Positions 8,027 to 17,049 of a DNA stretch of 64,000 nt are shown here, piece by piece. Made by a program: the position numbers and the translations under genes. The notes under the pieces are model-generated. The model had not been told where the DNA came from, did not search any database, and saw only the letters and a program-made list of their open reading frames with translations. The stretch lies in the NCBI RefSeq assembly GCF_019977315.1, contig NZ_AP024652.1, forward strand, positions 310,001 through 374,000, given 5' to 3'. Within the stretch, counting starts at the first letter, position 1. The number at the start of each line of letters is the position of its first letter. Source of the stretch: Arthrobacter sp. StoSoilB22 (GTDB lineage: Bacteria > Actinomycetota > Actinomycetes > Actinomycetales > Micrococcaceae).

Positions 8027-8428
8027 TCAGCCCTGGTTGATGCGGATCATGTTGCCGGAAGGGTCACGGAAAGCGCAGTCGCGGGGACCCCATGGCTGGT
8101 CGATCGGTTCCTGGAGTACTTCGGCGCCGGATGCACGAAGCTTTTCGAAGGTGGCGTCAAGATCATCGGTGGTGAAAACCAGCATGGGCATGACGCCCTT
8201 GGTAAGCAGCTCCTGGATGGCGTCGCCGTCCGCCTGTGAGCGGCCGGCGTGCGGCGGGGAAAGGACCAGTTCAAGATCAGGCTGGGCGTCGCTGCCGAGC
8301 GTGACCCAGCGCTGACCGTCCGAGCCGACGTCGTTCCGGACCTCGAAACCGAGGGCATCCCGGTAGAAGGCAAGGGACTCATCAACATCGTTGACAGTGA
8401 CGTGTGCGTATTTCAATGAAATGTTCAT
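8027..8428 (-). CDS. VOC (glyoxalase/bleomycin-resistance/dioxygenase) family protein
   Basis: 133 residues with the single VOC fold repeat pair: N-terminal YAHVTVNDVDESLAFY and C-terminal PWGPRDCAFRDPSGNMIRI, which carry the usual metal-ligand positions. Substrate unknown. It lies 19 bp downstream of an AraC-type regulator on the same strand, a frequent pairing in actinobacteria that suggests co-transcription and possibly ligand binding rather than catalysis. No good ribosome site is visible. Confidence 0.8.
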   Translation of the reverse strand: MNISLKYAHVTVNDVDESLAFYRDALGFEVRNDVGSDGQRWVTLGSDAQPDLELVLSPPHAGRSQADGDAIQELLTKGVMPMLVFTTDDLDATFEKLRASGAEVLQEPIDQPWGPRDCAFRDPSGNMIRINQG

Positions 8429-8447
8429 GAATCACACGCTATGGCAG

Positions 8448-8888
8448 CTACGATGCGGGCGCTTCTTCAATCCTGCTCATGTTCTTGCTGCCGCTTCTTT
8501 CAGGACGCGTGTGCTGCTTGGCAATACAGCTGGGCATGGCCTTGACGGCATGGTGCTCACGGGCACGGTATTCACTGGGGTTCATGCCGACGATCTCCGT
8601 GAAGCGCGTGCTGAAGGAGCCCAGCGATGTACAACCGACTTCCATGCAGGCGTCGGTGACCGAAGTTCCCGCCCGGAGCAGGGCCATAGCCCGTTCGATC
8701 CGTCTGGTCATGAGGTAGTTGTACGGCGATTCTCCGTAGGCGGCCTTGAACTGGCGTGAGAAATGCGCGGGGGACATCAGGGCGCCGGCGGCCATGGTGG
8801 GCACGTCCAGGGGACGCGCGTATTCGCGGTCAATGAAGTCGCGGGCGCGCCGCAGATGGGCCAGGTTGGCCAGTTCCTGCGGAGTCAT
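8448..8888 (-). CDS. AraC-family regulator, DNA-binding domain only
   Basis: 146 residues consisting essentially of the AraC double helix-turn-helix (first HTH DVPTMAAGALMSPAHFSRQF, second SVTDACMEVGCTSLGSFS) plus a basic C-tail. There is no N-terminal sensor domain. I chose the ATG at 8888 because a -10 box TAGACT (8900-8895) ends 6 nt before it, fitting a leaderless transcript; a GTG at 8894 is possible. It is divergent from the hydrolase gene with only 47 bp between the starts. It probably controls the VOC gene downstream. Confidence 0.8.
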   Translation of the reverse strand: MTPQELANLAHLRRARDFIDREYARPLDVPTMAAGALMSPAHFSRQFKAAYGESPYNYLMTRRIERAMALLRAGTSVTDACMEVGCTSLGSFSTRFTEIVGMNPSEYRAREHHAVKAMPSCIAKQHTRPERSGSKNMSRIEEAPAS

Positions 8889-8935
8889 GGGCACAGTCTA
8901 CGGAGTCTTGGGCACGGTCCACTAGGCTCGTGCCC

Positions 8936-9562
8936 ATGGAATCAGTGGTGTGGTCAAAGCCCGGGAACCAGCGCAAGGGCACGCCTCTGCTGGTGATGAT
9001 GCACGGTTATGGGACCAGCGAGCAGCGGATGGTAAACCTCTTTCCGAACCTCCCCGGCGAGTTCACCTGCGCAGCGCTGCGAGGTCCCAAGGTCATCGGC
9101 GACGATTATGGCTGGTTCCTGCTTGACTATTTCCTCACCAACGACTTCGCGGATGTTATGGCGTCCACCAATGCGGTGTTCAACTGGATCAATTCGGTCA
9201 AGGACAATCACAGCAGCGTCAGCCTGCTGGGCTATTCGCAGGGCATGGCCATGGCCAGCACCCTCCTCCGCCTGCGGCCCAGCGCTTTTAAGGCCACCGT
9301 CGGCCTGTCCGGGTTCGTGCTGGACAACGATCTCCTGGCCTTGAGTGAGTCCTTCGATGTTCCGCCTCCGTTCTTCTGGGGGCGGGACAAGGCCGATCCC
9401 GTGATCAATGAGGATGCCATAGCCCACACCGAGGAGTGGCTGAACGCCAATGTAGCCCTGACGGCCCGCACCTACCCCGGGATGGGGCACAGGATCGAAC
9501 CGCCGGAACTGGTGGATGTGAGCGCGTTCCTGAAGTACTACGTTCTGGACGGCGACAAGTAA
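8936..9562 (+). CDS. Alpha/beta hydrolase (phospholipase/carboxylesterase type)
   Basis: 208 residues with an alpha/beta-hydrolase fold: oxyanion region LVMMHGYGTSEQ, nucleophile elbow GYSQG (Ser), an Asp in GRDKADPVI and a C-terminal catalytic His in GMGHRI. It resembles the carboxylesterase/YpfH group; substrate unknown. The ATG at 8936 lies 7 nt after TAGGCT (8923-8928), consistent with a leaderless mRNA; no ribosome site is present. It is divergent from the AraC gene. Confidence 0.8.
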   Translation: MESVVWSKPGNQRKGTPLLVMMHGYGTSEQRMVNLFPNLPGEFTCAALRGPKVIGDDYGWFLLDYFLTNDFADVMASTNAVFNWINSVKDNHSSVSLLGYSQGMAMASTLLRLRPSAFKATVGLSGFVLDNDLLALSESFDVPPPFFWGRDKADPVINEDAIAHTEEWLNANVALTARTYPGMGHRIEPPELVDVSAFLKYYVLDGDK

Positions 9563-9687
9563 CGGGCGCGAGCCCCGCATGAGGGCCGGCACACCGGATT
9601 AGAAGGCATGAAGCCTCCGGAATCAAGCTTCCGGTGAGATTCGCGTCACAATTTCGCATTCGAGCGCACTCTATTGAATGACAAAAT

Positions 9688-9701
9688 TGTAAGCGCTTAC
9701 A
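9688..9701. promoter_or_regulatory. LacI-family operator
   Basis: Perfect 14-bp palindrome TGTAAGCGCTTACA with the central CG typical of LacI/GalR operators. It lies 75 bp before the lacI-type gene, so it probably controls that gene and the downstream beta-phosphoglucomutase and GH65 genes. Confidence 0.8.
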
Positions 9702-9776
9702 CTTTTGGCTGGTGACCCGGCTCGGGGCATACGCCAAGACGTCAGGCGAGGATGGAAAGGGTTGAGGCCGTGTTGC

Positions 9777-10796
9777 ATGGTTAGGACTCACAGGGTGACA
9801 ATCCAGGACGTTGCCGTCTTGTCCGGATTGTCCATTTGCACGGTGTCGCGGGCTCTCAGGAATCTCCCCAATGTTTCTGAAAAAGCACAACGACACGTGG
9901 CGGAAGCCGCCAGCAAACTTGGCTACAAAGCCTCAGCCGCAGCGTCCAGGCTCGCCGGTGGAAGCACGGGATCGGTGGCAATCGTCGCCCCGACAGCCAC
10001 GGCCTGGTTTTTCGCCCAGGCTGTGGAAGCCGCCGAGGAAGTCTTCGGAGACAGCGGGTACGACACCGTCCTGATCAGCCTGCGCAACAAAGCCAGCGTG
10101 CGGACGCAGTTCTTTGCGGATCTTGGAAACCTCGCGCAAAGAGTGGACGGACTGCTCCTGCTCAACGTTGACCTCGCGCCCCATGAACTGGAAGCGTTGG
10201 AGGCCTCCGGGCTCGCAGTTGCCAGCGTGGGCATGCGAAATGTTCCGTGGGACAATGTAGGTATCGATGACGAGCACGCAGCCTGGCAGGCTACCCAACA
10301 CCTGCTGGGGCTGGGCCATTGGGACTTGGCCGTTCTTTCGAGCAATGAACACCCCGTTGTAACTGAGACGCCACGGTTCCGCGGCTTCAGGCGTGCGCTG
10401 GATGAACACCACCTCACCGTCCACCCGGACCTTGTGGTGGGAACCGGGCCAAGCATCGACGACGGCAGACGGGCCATGACTGAACTCATGACCCGTGGCG
10501 GGAGGCCCACTGCAGTGTTCGCTCACTGTGACGAGGCCGCGTTCGGTGCGCTGATGGCGCTGCGGGAACACGGCCTTTCCGCGCCCAAGAACGTGTCCGT
10601 GATCGGCATAGACGATCACCCCATGAGTTGGTTCCTTGGCCTGAGCACTGTGGCGCAACCCGTTGCCGACCAAGGCGCCTTCGCAGCAAACCTGCTGTGC
10701 GAACGCCTGCTGAATACTGAATCCCCCCATCAACCCTCCAACCACCTGCTCGATACCAAGCTCATCGAACGCAAGACCACGCGCCACAAGCGCTGA
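9777..10796 (+). CDS. LacI-family transcriptional regulator
   Basis: 339 residues. The N-terminal LacI HTH (VTIQDVAVLSGLSICTVSRA) with hinge helix is followed by a periplasmic-binding-protein-like sensor domain (from about residue 60; GIDDHPM near the C-terminus). The annotated start is the ATG at 9777, 5 codons before the HTH; a GTG at 9792 is an alternative. It is first in a probable operon with a beta-phosphoglucomutase (14 bp downstream) and a GH65 phosphorylase. The palindrome at 9688-9701 suggests autoregulation. The inducer is likely an alpha-glucobiose or its metabolite (inference). Confidence 0.9.
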   Translation: MVRTHRVTIQDVAVLSGLSICTVSRALRNLPNVSEKAQRHVAEAASKLGYKASAAASRLAGGSTGSVAIVAPTATAWFFAQAVEAAEEVFGDSGYDTVLISLRNKASVRTQFFADLGNLAQRVDGLLLLNVDLAPHELEALEASGLAVASVGMRNVPWDNVGIDDEHAAWQATQHLLGLGHWDLAVLSSNEHPVVTETPRFRGFRRALDEHHLTVHPDLVVGTGPSIDDGRRAMTELMTRGGRPTAVFAHCDEAAFGALMALREHGLSAPKNVSVIGIDDHPMSWFLGLSTVAQPVADQGAFAANLLCERLLNTESPHQPSNHLLDTKLIERKTTRHKR

Positions 10797-10810
10797 ACGG
10801 AACAATGCAC

Positions 10811-11536
10811 ATGACTGATCTTCGTAATGCTTGGACCGGCGCCTCGGCGCTGTTGTTCGACCTCGACGGCGTGCTGACGCCCACGGCCGTGGTGCACGAA
10901 CAGGCCTGGCAGGAACTTTTCGATGGCTATCTGGCCAGTAGGGGCCACCCGCAGGGTTACCAGGAGAGCGACTACTTCGATCACATCGATGGCAAGCCCC
11001 GCTTTGATGGTGTCCGTGATTTCCTGACGTCCCGCGGGATTGCCCTCCCTGAAGGTCCGGTGAATGACCACCCGGACAACGAAACCGTGCAGGGTTTGGG
11101 CAACCGGAAGAATGCCATCTTCAACGAGATCGTGGATTCCCGCGGTGTTGAGCCGTACGAGGGTTCGGTCAAGTTCATCAATGCTGCGGTGGAGCTGGGG
11201 CTGAAGGTCGCGGTCGTCTCTTCCTCCCGGAACGCGCCTGCGGTTCTGAAGGCCGCCGGGCTTGACCACCACTTTGAGGTGGTGGTGGACGGTATGGTTG
11301 CCGCCGGCGTCGGACTGCCCGGTAAGCCGGACCCGGCCACCTACGTCTATGGGGCGGGTCTGCTGGGCGTGCCTGTGGAGGAATGCATCGTGGTGGAGGA
11401 TGCAGTATCCGGCGTTCAGGCTGGCGCAGGTGCCAATTTTTATGCCGTGATCGGCGTGGACCGCGGAGCCGGCCGCCAGACCCTGCTGGACGCCGGCGCC
11501 ACGCTGGTGGTCGACGACCTCAACGATCTTCTCTGA
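10811..11536 (+). CDS. pgmB: Beta-phosphoglucomutase (HAD superfamily)
   Basis: 241 residues. HAD motif I FDLDGVLTPTA supplies the nucleophile and acid/base Asp; motif II SSSRNAPAVLKAAG and motif IV VVEDAVSGVQAG are present. It converts beta-glucose-1-phosphate to glucose-6-phosphate, exactly the follow-on step to an inverting GH65 phosphorylase, whose gene is 31 bp downstream. The ATG at 10811 is preferred over 10805 because the weak GGAA site is 8 nt away. Confidence 0.9.
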   Translation: MTDLRNAWTGASALLFDLDGVLTPTAVVHEQAWQELFDGYLASRGHPQGYQESDYFDHIDGKPRFDGVRDFLTSRGIALPEGPVNDHPDNETVQGLGNRKNAIFNEIVDSRGVEPYEGSVKFINAAVELGLKVAVVSSSRNAPAVLKAAGLDHHFEVVVDGMVAAGVGLPGKPDPATYVYGAGLLGVPVEECIVVEDAVSGVQAGAGANFYAVIGVDRGAGRQTLLDAGATLVVDDLNDLL

Positions 11537-11567
11537 CCCTACTTTCTACGAAGGACAACAACTGCCC

Positions 11568-13922
11568 ATGGCACTCATCAGCTCCGACCGGCTTCGCTTC
11601 CCCTGCGAGCCCTGGAAGCTCGTGGAAAACATCCACGTCCCCGGTGACGAGGGAACGCTGGAAACGCTGTTTGCGCTTGGCAACGGCCACCTTGGCATCC
11701 GTGGCTCACATTCAACAGCGGGCGACGGCGAGCTTCCCGGAACGTTCATTAACGGTTTCCATGAGATCTGGGACATCAAGCACGCCGAGAACGCCTACGG
11801 TTTTGCCCGGACGGGCCAGAGGATCGTCTATGTGCCGGACGCCAACAATTTCACCGTATCCATTGATGGCGAGGCCTTGAGCCTGGCCGAATCCACGGTG
11901 TTGGACTACCACCGTAGTGTGGACTTTTCCACAGGCGTCTACGAGGAAAGCATCACCTGGGCCTGCCGTTCCGGCGCCACCGTCACCACGGTAGAGCGCC
12001 GCGCTGTGGGCTTCGATTCCCGCGGATGTCTTGGCCTGGAGCTGTCGCTGACAGCGGACCGGGACGTGTCTGCGGACATCACCTCCGGCGTCGTGAACCG
12101 CCAGGACCAGCCTGTGGAGGACCACTCGGTCCATGACCCGCGCCGCTCCGGCCGGCACGCGGGCCGGGTCCTGCTGCCGCTGCACCTCCAGGGTGCCGAC
12201 GGCTCACTTCGCCTCGCCTGGGAGACGTCCGAGTCCCGCCAGCGTGTGGCCATGGGCGTGGATCACTGGATCTCCGCTGAAGGCCAGCCTTTTGAGACCT
12301 TGGTGGCTGAGGATGACTCCTCTGTCCGCTACGTTTTGGCCATCCACGACGGCGACACGTTCCGTTTGGAGAAGTCGGTCAGCTATGTGGTGGCCGGGTC
12401 TTCGGACGCCGAGGACCGCGGCGAAAGCCTCGCGACGGAAGCCGAAGCAAACCTCGTGCCTTTCGCCGACATCCTGGCCCAGAGCAAGGCCCACTATGCC
12501 GAGTACTGGACCACGGCCGACGTCTACATTGGGGGACAGCCGGAGATGCAACAGGCCGTGCGCTGGGGCTTGTTCCAGCTGGCGCAGGCCACTGCGCGTG
12601 CCGGTGTGGCTGGTATCCCTGCCAAGGGAGTGAGCGGTTCCGGGTACGAGGGCCACTATTTCTGGGACCAGGAAATCTACCTCCTGCCGTATCTGACCTA
12701 CACCAACCCTTGTGGTGCCAGAAAGGTCCTGGAATCACGTCACGCCATGCTGCCCGACGCCCGGGTGCGGGCCAAGGAGCTCAGTGTGGACGGTGCGCTG
12801 TTCCCGTGGCGTACCATCAATGGCCTGGAAGCCAGCGCCTACTACGCAGCCGGAACGGCCCAGTTCCACATTGCTGCTGCCATCGCCTTTGCAGCCAACC
12901 GTTACGAGTGGGCCAGCGGAGATGCCACCTTCCGTGGGGAACTGGGCGCTGACCTGCTGATCGAGACGGCCCGCATGTGGGCTTCGCTGGGTTTCTTCGG
13001 CAAGGACGGACTGTTCCATATCCATGGCGTTACGGGTCCGGATGAGTACACGGCTGTGGTCAATGACAACCTGTACACCAACGTCATGGCGCGCTTTAAC
13101 CTTCGGGCTGCAGCTGCGCTGGAAGACGAAGGCGTCAGCGATACCGAGCGTCTGGTGTGGCGGCAGGCGGCCGAGCGGATGTCGCTGCCCTACGATCCGC
13201 ACCTGCAGTTGCACAGCCAGGACAACGACTTCATGACCCTGGAGCCGTGGGACTGGAACACGCCCAAGTCCAAGTACCCGCTGCTGCTGAATTTCCACCC
13301 GTTGGTGATCTACCGGCACCAGGTCCTCAAGCAGGCCGATACGGTGCTGGCGATGTTCCTGCAGTGGCAGGACTTCACGGCTGAGGAGAAGCAACGCGCC
13401 TTCGACTTCTACGATCCCATCACAACCGGCGACTCCACCCTGTCCGCTTGTGTGCAGGGCATCATGGCGGCCGAGGTGGGCTACGGTGACGTCGCGTTGC
13501 AGCACTTCACCGAGGCACTGTTCATTGATCTGGACAACTCGCACGGCAACACCATCGACGGCGTCCACATCGCCTCCACGGGCGGTATTTGGAGCTCCTT
13601 GGTATGCGGCTTCGCTGGTATGCGGGACCAGGGCGAAGTTTTGCGCTTCGATCCCCGCCTGCCTGTGGAGTGGGAAGGCCTGTCCTTCCGGCTTAAGGTG
13701 CAGGGACGTTTGTTGGCCGTGGATCTCGCACAGGGTTCCATCGCCCTGACACTTGTATCCGGGGAGGACTACAGCCAGGAGCCACTGCGCATTGACGTGC
13801 GGGGGGACAACGTCACCGTTGGTGCGGACACCGTCACGGTGCCGCTGGACACCGTACCCGTCCCGCCGCCGTCGATCTTCCCCAGCGTCTTTCCGACGGC
13901 GGGCCTTCCGATCATCCGATAG
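11568..13922 (+). CDS. GH65 glycoside phosphorylase (maltose/trehalose/kojibiose type)
   Basis: 784 residues, the usual length for GH65. The N-terminal beta-sandwich domain is followed by an (alpha/alpha)6 barrel. The catalytic Glu lies in HGVTGPDEYTAVVNDN (about residue 490); FWDQEIYLLPYL (around 365) and HGNTIDGVHIASTGG (around 660) are also typical. The enzyme phosphorolyses an alpha-glucoside to beta-glucose-1-phosphate plus a sugar. The family contains maltose, trehalose, kojibiose and nigerose phosphorylases, and I cannot choose between them. The protein is cytoplasmic, and no transporter is in this operon. Confidence 0.9.
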   Translation: MALISSDRLRFPCEPWKLVENIHVPGDEGTLETLFALGNGHLGIRGSHSTAGDGELPGTFINGFHEIWDIKHAENAYGFARTGQRIVYVPDANNFTVSIDGEALSLAESTVLDYHRSVDFSTGVYEESITWACRSGATVTTVERRAVGFDSRGCLGLELSLTADRDVSADITSGVVNRQDQPVEDHSVHDPRRSGRHAGRVLLPLHLQGADGSLRLAWETSESRQRVAMGVDHWISAEGQPFETLVAEDDSSVRYVLAIHDGDTFRLEKSVSYVVAGSSDAEDRGESLATEAEANLVPFADILAQSKAHYAEYWTTADVYIGGQPEMQQAVRWGLFQLAQATARAGVAGIPAKGVSGSGYEGHYFWDQEIYLLPYLTYTNPCGARKVLESRHAMLPDARVRAKELSVDGALFPWRTINGLEASAYYAAGTAQFHIAAAIAFAANRYEWASGDATFRGELGADLLIETARMWASLGFFGKDGLFHIHGVTGPDEYTAVVNDNLYTNVMARFNLRAAAALEDEGVSDTERLVWRQAAERMSLPYDPHLQLHSQDNDFMTLEPWDWNTPKSKYPLLLNFHPLVIYRHQVLKQADTVLAMFLQWQDFTAEEKQRAFDFYDPITTGDSTLSACVQGIMAAEVGYGDVALQHFTEALFIDLDNSHGNTIDGVHIASTGGIWSSLVCGFAGMRDQGEVLRFDPRLPVEWEGLSFRLKVQGRLLAVDLAQGSIALTLVSGEDYSQEPLRIDVRGDNVTVGADTVTVPLDTVPVPPPSIFPSVFPTAGLPIIR

Positions 13923-13939
13923 TTCCGGCTTCCGCGGGG

Positions 13940-15634
13940 CTACTTTGCGGCGAGGTCCATGGTGGTCAGGCGCAGCCACAACCACAGGCGGTTCTGCGGG
14001 TCCGCCAGGTCCAGGTTGAAATCCCCGGCCAGGCGGGCCACGCGGTAACGGACGGTGTTGTTGTGTACATGGAGTTCAGCGGCCATGGCGGAGATGTTCC
14101 CGTTGGTGGCAAGGTAGGCGCGGAGGGTGTCCAGGTAGTCCGTTTGCTGCTCGGCATCGCGGGCTTGAATCCTGGCGATCTGGTCCGCGCCGCCCAGCCC
14201 GTTGTCTTCAATGAACTCCCCGATTTTCAACAGGTTCAGGGGGATCTGGAAGTCCTCATGGAGCGCCACGCCAGGCGACTTGCCCTGCCGCGACTTCCCC
14301 TGACTCGACTTGAGCTTCAGCAGGTAATGCAGGGTTTGGATTGCCTCGGACCTGGACCGGGGCAGGTGCTCGATGTCGTGGGCGATGCCACCCACTGTAG
14401 CGATAACGGGGAACGAGCTGATGGTGTGCGAATATGCTTCGATTTCCTGGATGATCCGCCCGTGCGCAGCTCGCGGCTCAGCCCCGTTACAGGGCAGCAG
14501 TGCATAAACCACCGACCCGATCAGGGCACTGTGGCTGGTGCCGAACTGCACGTTGCATACCGTTGTTACCAAGTGCAGCAGCCGGTGGATGTCGCGCACG
14601 GATTCCAGGCTGCCGGTCTCCGGACGGACAATTGAAAATGCTGCCACGGCCAGGCCATTTACGGTATCCAATCCCAACTGCGCGGCCGCGAACGATGCGT
14701 GCGGGGTGTCGTCCATGAGCGTCCGGATGAGGTCGGCGTTGCGTCGTTCCCCAAAGTCGGAGGCCGAGCGGGCGTGGAGCATGTGCAACCCGGCCAAGGG
14801 CGCCATCCGGTCCAAAGCATTCAAAGCCGTGACGCGTTTCTCCTCGCCGGGGTCGATGATCCAGATGGAACCCAGCAGCTCTCCGCCTGCCCGGACGGCC
14901 AGCGCAAGTCGCGCCATACCGTCGTCGAGCGCCGGTACCATCACCGCTCCCGGGGCGTCGTAGACCATCTTGAAATCCTGGTCGAAAGCTGGCTGGATGG
15001 TTTCCTGCAGGGTCAGCGTGGTGATGCGCCGGAGTTCATCGATTGGCTGCCCGGGCAGTGTGGAATAGCCCAGGATGCGTCCCAGCGGATCCACAATGCT
15101 TGCCGCGCCGTTGGTCATGGAAGCCGCGGCATTGGCGAAAGCGTAGAGGTCACCCAACCGGACCCCGGACACCGAGTCTGCGGCAGCGCCCATCACCGAG
15201 GCCCGCGCTAGCGCCACCAATCGGGTCCAGTCGGCATGATCCGGCGCCACGAGCAGTGACAGGCTGTGCCGGACTGCCGCTGCACGCAACTCCTCCATCC
15301 GGGCCCCGTGCGCTTTGACGATCACCGCCGCTGCGCTGCTGTTCGCTGCCCTGTGGAGGAGTTGGTCAAAATCAGGGGATCCGTACGTGCACCCCACGGC
15401 CAGGATGATGCGGTCGTCCACGCTGGACCAGTTGTCCAAGGGGTCGTACATCAGTACGTCTGACACTGGATGCCCCAGGTTCTCAGGCGTGGGGTTGGCG
15501 TGCACCAGATCGGCCTGCATGAGCTGGATGCAATCGGATAACCGGACAGTGGTTTGCTGCATGCCGGACTGCTGCGTCAGGGCCTGGGAGCGCTCGGTGG
15601 TTTGGGGCTCTGGAAGCGTCTCTGCTGGATCCAT
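13940..15634 (-). CDS. PucR/CdaR-family transcriptional regulator
   Basis: 564 residues. The C-terminal PucR HTH (YLDTLRAYLATNGNISAMAAEL then HVHNNTVRYRVARL) is clear. The N-terminal part resembles PucR purine-regulator and GGDEF-like middle regions. Members regulate use of purines, amino acids and small acids. It is divergent from a 2-hydroxyacid oxidase/ABC/RidA operon (127 bp between starts), which it probably controls. It converges with the GH65 gene with 17 bp between the stop codons and no terminator hairpin visible. Confidence 0.85.
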   Translation of the reverse strand: MDPAETLPEPQTTERSQALTQQSGMQQTTVRLSDCIQLMQADLVHANPTPENLGHPVSDVLMYDPLDNWSSVDDRIILAVGCTYGSPDFDQLLHRAANSSAAAVIVKAHGARMEELRAAAVRHSLSLLVAPDHADWTRLVALARASVMGAAADSVSGVRLGDLYAFANAAASMTNGAASIVDPLGRILGYSTLPGQPIDELRRITTLTLQETIQPAFDQDFKMVYDAPGAVMVPALDDGMARLALAVRAGGELLGSIWIIDPGEEKRVTALNALDRMAPLAGLHMLHARSASDFGERRNADLIRTLMDDTPHASFAAAQLGLDTVNGLAVAAFSIVRPETGSLESVRDIHRLLHLVTTVCNVQFGTSHSALIGSVVYALLPCNGAEPRAAHGRIIQEIEAYSHTISSFPVIATVGGIAHDIEHLPRSRSEAIQTLHYLLKLKSSQGKSRQGKSPGVALHEDFQIPLNLLKIGEFIEDNGLGGADQIARIQARDAEQQTDYLDTLRAYLATNGNISAMAAELHVHNNTVRYRVARLAGDFNLDLADPQNRLWLWLRLTTMDLAAK

Positions 15635-15761
15635 AGCTGGACGTTATCACAAGCCTATTTCTTATCTTATGGAGGAATTCACATATTGAGTGGAGGAGAT
15701 CTGCGTCACTATTGGGAAAGAAGCTGGACGGGTAACCCAGCAGGAACTCAAAGGACACACC

Positions 15762-17039
15762 ATGAAACTCAAGGACATCAAGGCGCTCGCCTCGGTGCAG
15801 GGACCGGCCCGAACCGTCTCGGAGCGCCTGTCACGTAAGTGCTACAGCGTGGAGGACATGCGGAAGCTGGCAGCCAAGCGCCTGCCCAAGAGCATCTTCG
15901 AATACATCGAAGGCGGCGGCGAAGATGAGGTGTCGCTGCGCCGCAATCGCTCGTCATTCGACGATTGGTCCTTCCTCCCAAAATGGGGTTCGGTGGACAA
16001 CTTGGACCTCAGCTCAACCCTCCTCGGCGGACCGGTTTCCATGCCGGTGACCCTTTCGCCCACAGGCGGTACCCGGCTGTTCCACCCACAAGGTGAGTCC
16101 GCCGTCGCCCGCGCAGCGCTCGCCGCCGGCATCCCGTACGGCTTGGCGCACCTGAGCACCACCACCATGGAAGACGTCAGTGCCGCGGCGCCGGGACTTC
16201 GCCGGTGGTTCAACCTGGAACCAACCTCGGACAAGGGCCTCCTGCAGGCCGTCCTGGATCGGGTGTCCAATTCCGGCTACGAAGCCTTGCTGGTCAATGT
16301 GGACTGCCGGGCCATCGGACACCGCGAGCGCGATTACCGCAACGGGTTTACCGCCCCGCCGTCCATCAAGCCGAAGACGGTTGTGGAGGGAATGTTGCAC
16401 CCTGCGTGGGCGCTGGGGTTCCTGGCCAATGACGCAATTGCCTTCCCCAACCTGGACGCTGAGGTTCCGGCCGGTCCCTTGGCCAGCTCGCCGGACATGT
16501 GGCGCACGCTTCTTGCCGGTTCGTATGAGCCCACCGACTGGGATGACATCCGGGACCTGCGGGAACGCTGGAACGGGCCGATCGTCCTCAAGGGCGTTGT
16601 CTACCCGAACGACGCCGCGTTGGCGGCTTCCATGGGAATCGACGCCATCCAGGTCAGCAACCATGGCGGACGGCAATTGGACCATATGGCGGCCCCGCTG
16701 GATGTCCTTGGCGACATTGTTGAGAGGACTGCCGGCCGGATGGAAATCATCGTCGACGGCGGCATCCGCAGGGGTTCCGACGTCGTCAAGGCGCTGGCTC
16801 TCGGCGCGGATGCCTGCTCCATCGGGCGCCCCTACTTGTATGGGCTGGCTGCCGCCAGCGAGGCGGGGGTGGCCCACGTCCTGACCCTGTTCCGGGCAGA
16901 AATGACCCGCACCATGATGCTCCTGGGAGTGTCCACCATCGAAGAACTGCGCACTGAAGGCCGGGATTTGATCCGGCACCGCAATGAAGCGTTCACCCGC
17001 ACCCAACCCACGGAGCCCACCTGGGCTTTGCAGAAATGA
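15762..17039 (+). CDS. FMN-dependent alpha-hydroxy-acid oxidase (lactate monooxygenase/dehydrogenase family)
   Basis: 425 residues. The family TIM barrel binds FMN and oxidises L-2-hydroxyacids. Motifs: PKSIFEYIEGGGEDE (N-terminal), the substrate- and FMN-binding SNHGGRQLDHMAAPLD with the catalytic His, and the phosphate-binding IVDGGIRRGSDVVKA. The length and long loop fit the lactate 2-monooxygenase side of the family, but the substrate is not known. The start is ATG at 15762 with AAAGGA 7 nt upstream, so an upstream extension is rejected. It is first gene of an operon with an amino-acid-type ABC transporter and RidA. Confidence 0.88.
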   Translation: MKLKDIKALASVQGPARTVSERLSRKCYSVEDMRKLAAKRLPKSIFEYIEGGGEDEVSLRRNRSSFDDWSFLPKWGSVDNLDLSSTLLGGPVSMPVTLSPTGGTRLFHPQGESAVARAALAAGIPYGLAHLSTTTMEDVSAAAPGLRRWFNLEPTSDKGLLQAVLDRVSNSGYEALLVNVDCRAIGHRERDYRNGFTAPPSIKPKTVVEGMLHPAWALGFLANDAIAFPNLDAEVPAGPLASSPDMWRTLLAGSYEPTDWDDIRDLRERWNGPIVLKGVVYPNDAALAASMGIDAIQVSNHGGRQLDHMAAPLDVLGDIVERTAGRMEIIVDGGIRRGSDVVKALALGADACSIGRPYLYGLAAASEAGVAHVLTLFRAEMTRTMMLLGVSTIEELRTEGRDLIRHRNEAFTRTQPTEPTWALQK

Positions 17040-17049
17040 GCATCCTGAC

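Noticed and set aside
12735..13985. Long minus-strand frame (416 codons) opposite the GH65 gene
   Set aside because: GC-rich antisense shadow; the plus strand carries a complete GH65 protein with catalytic motifs.
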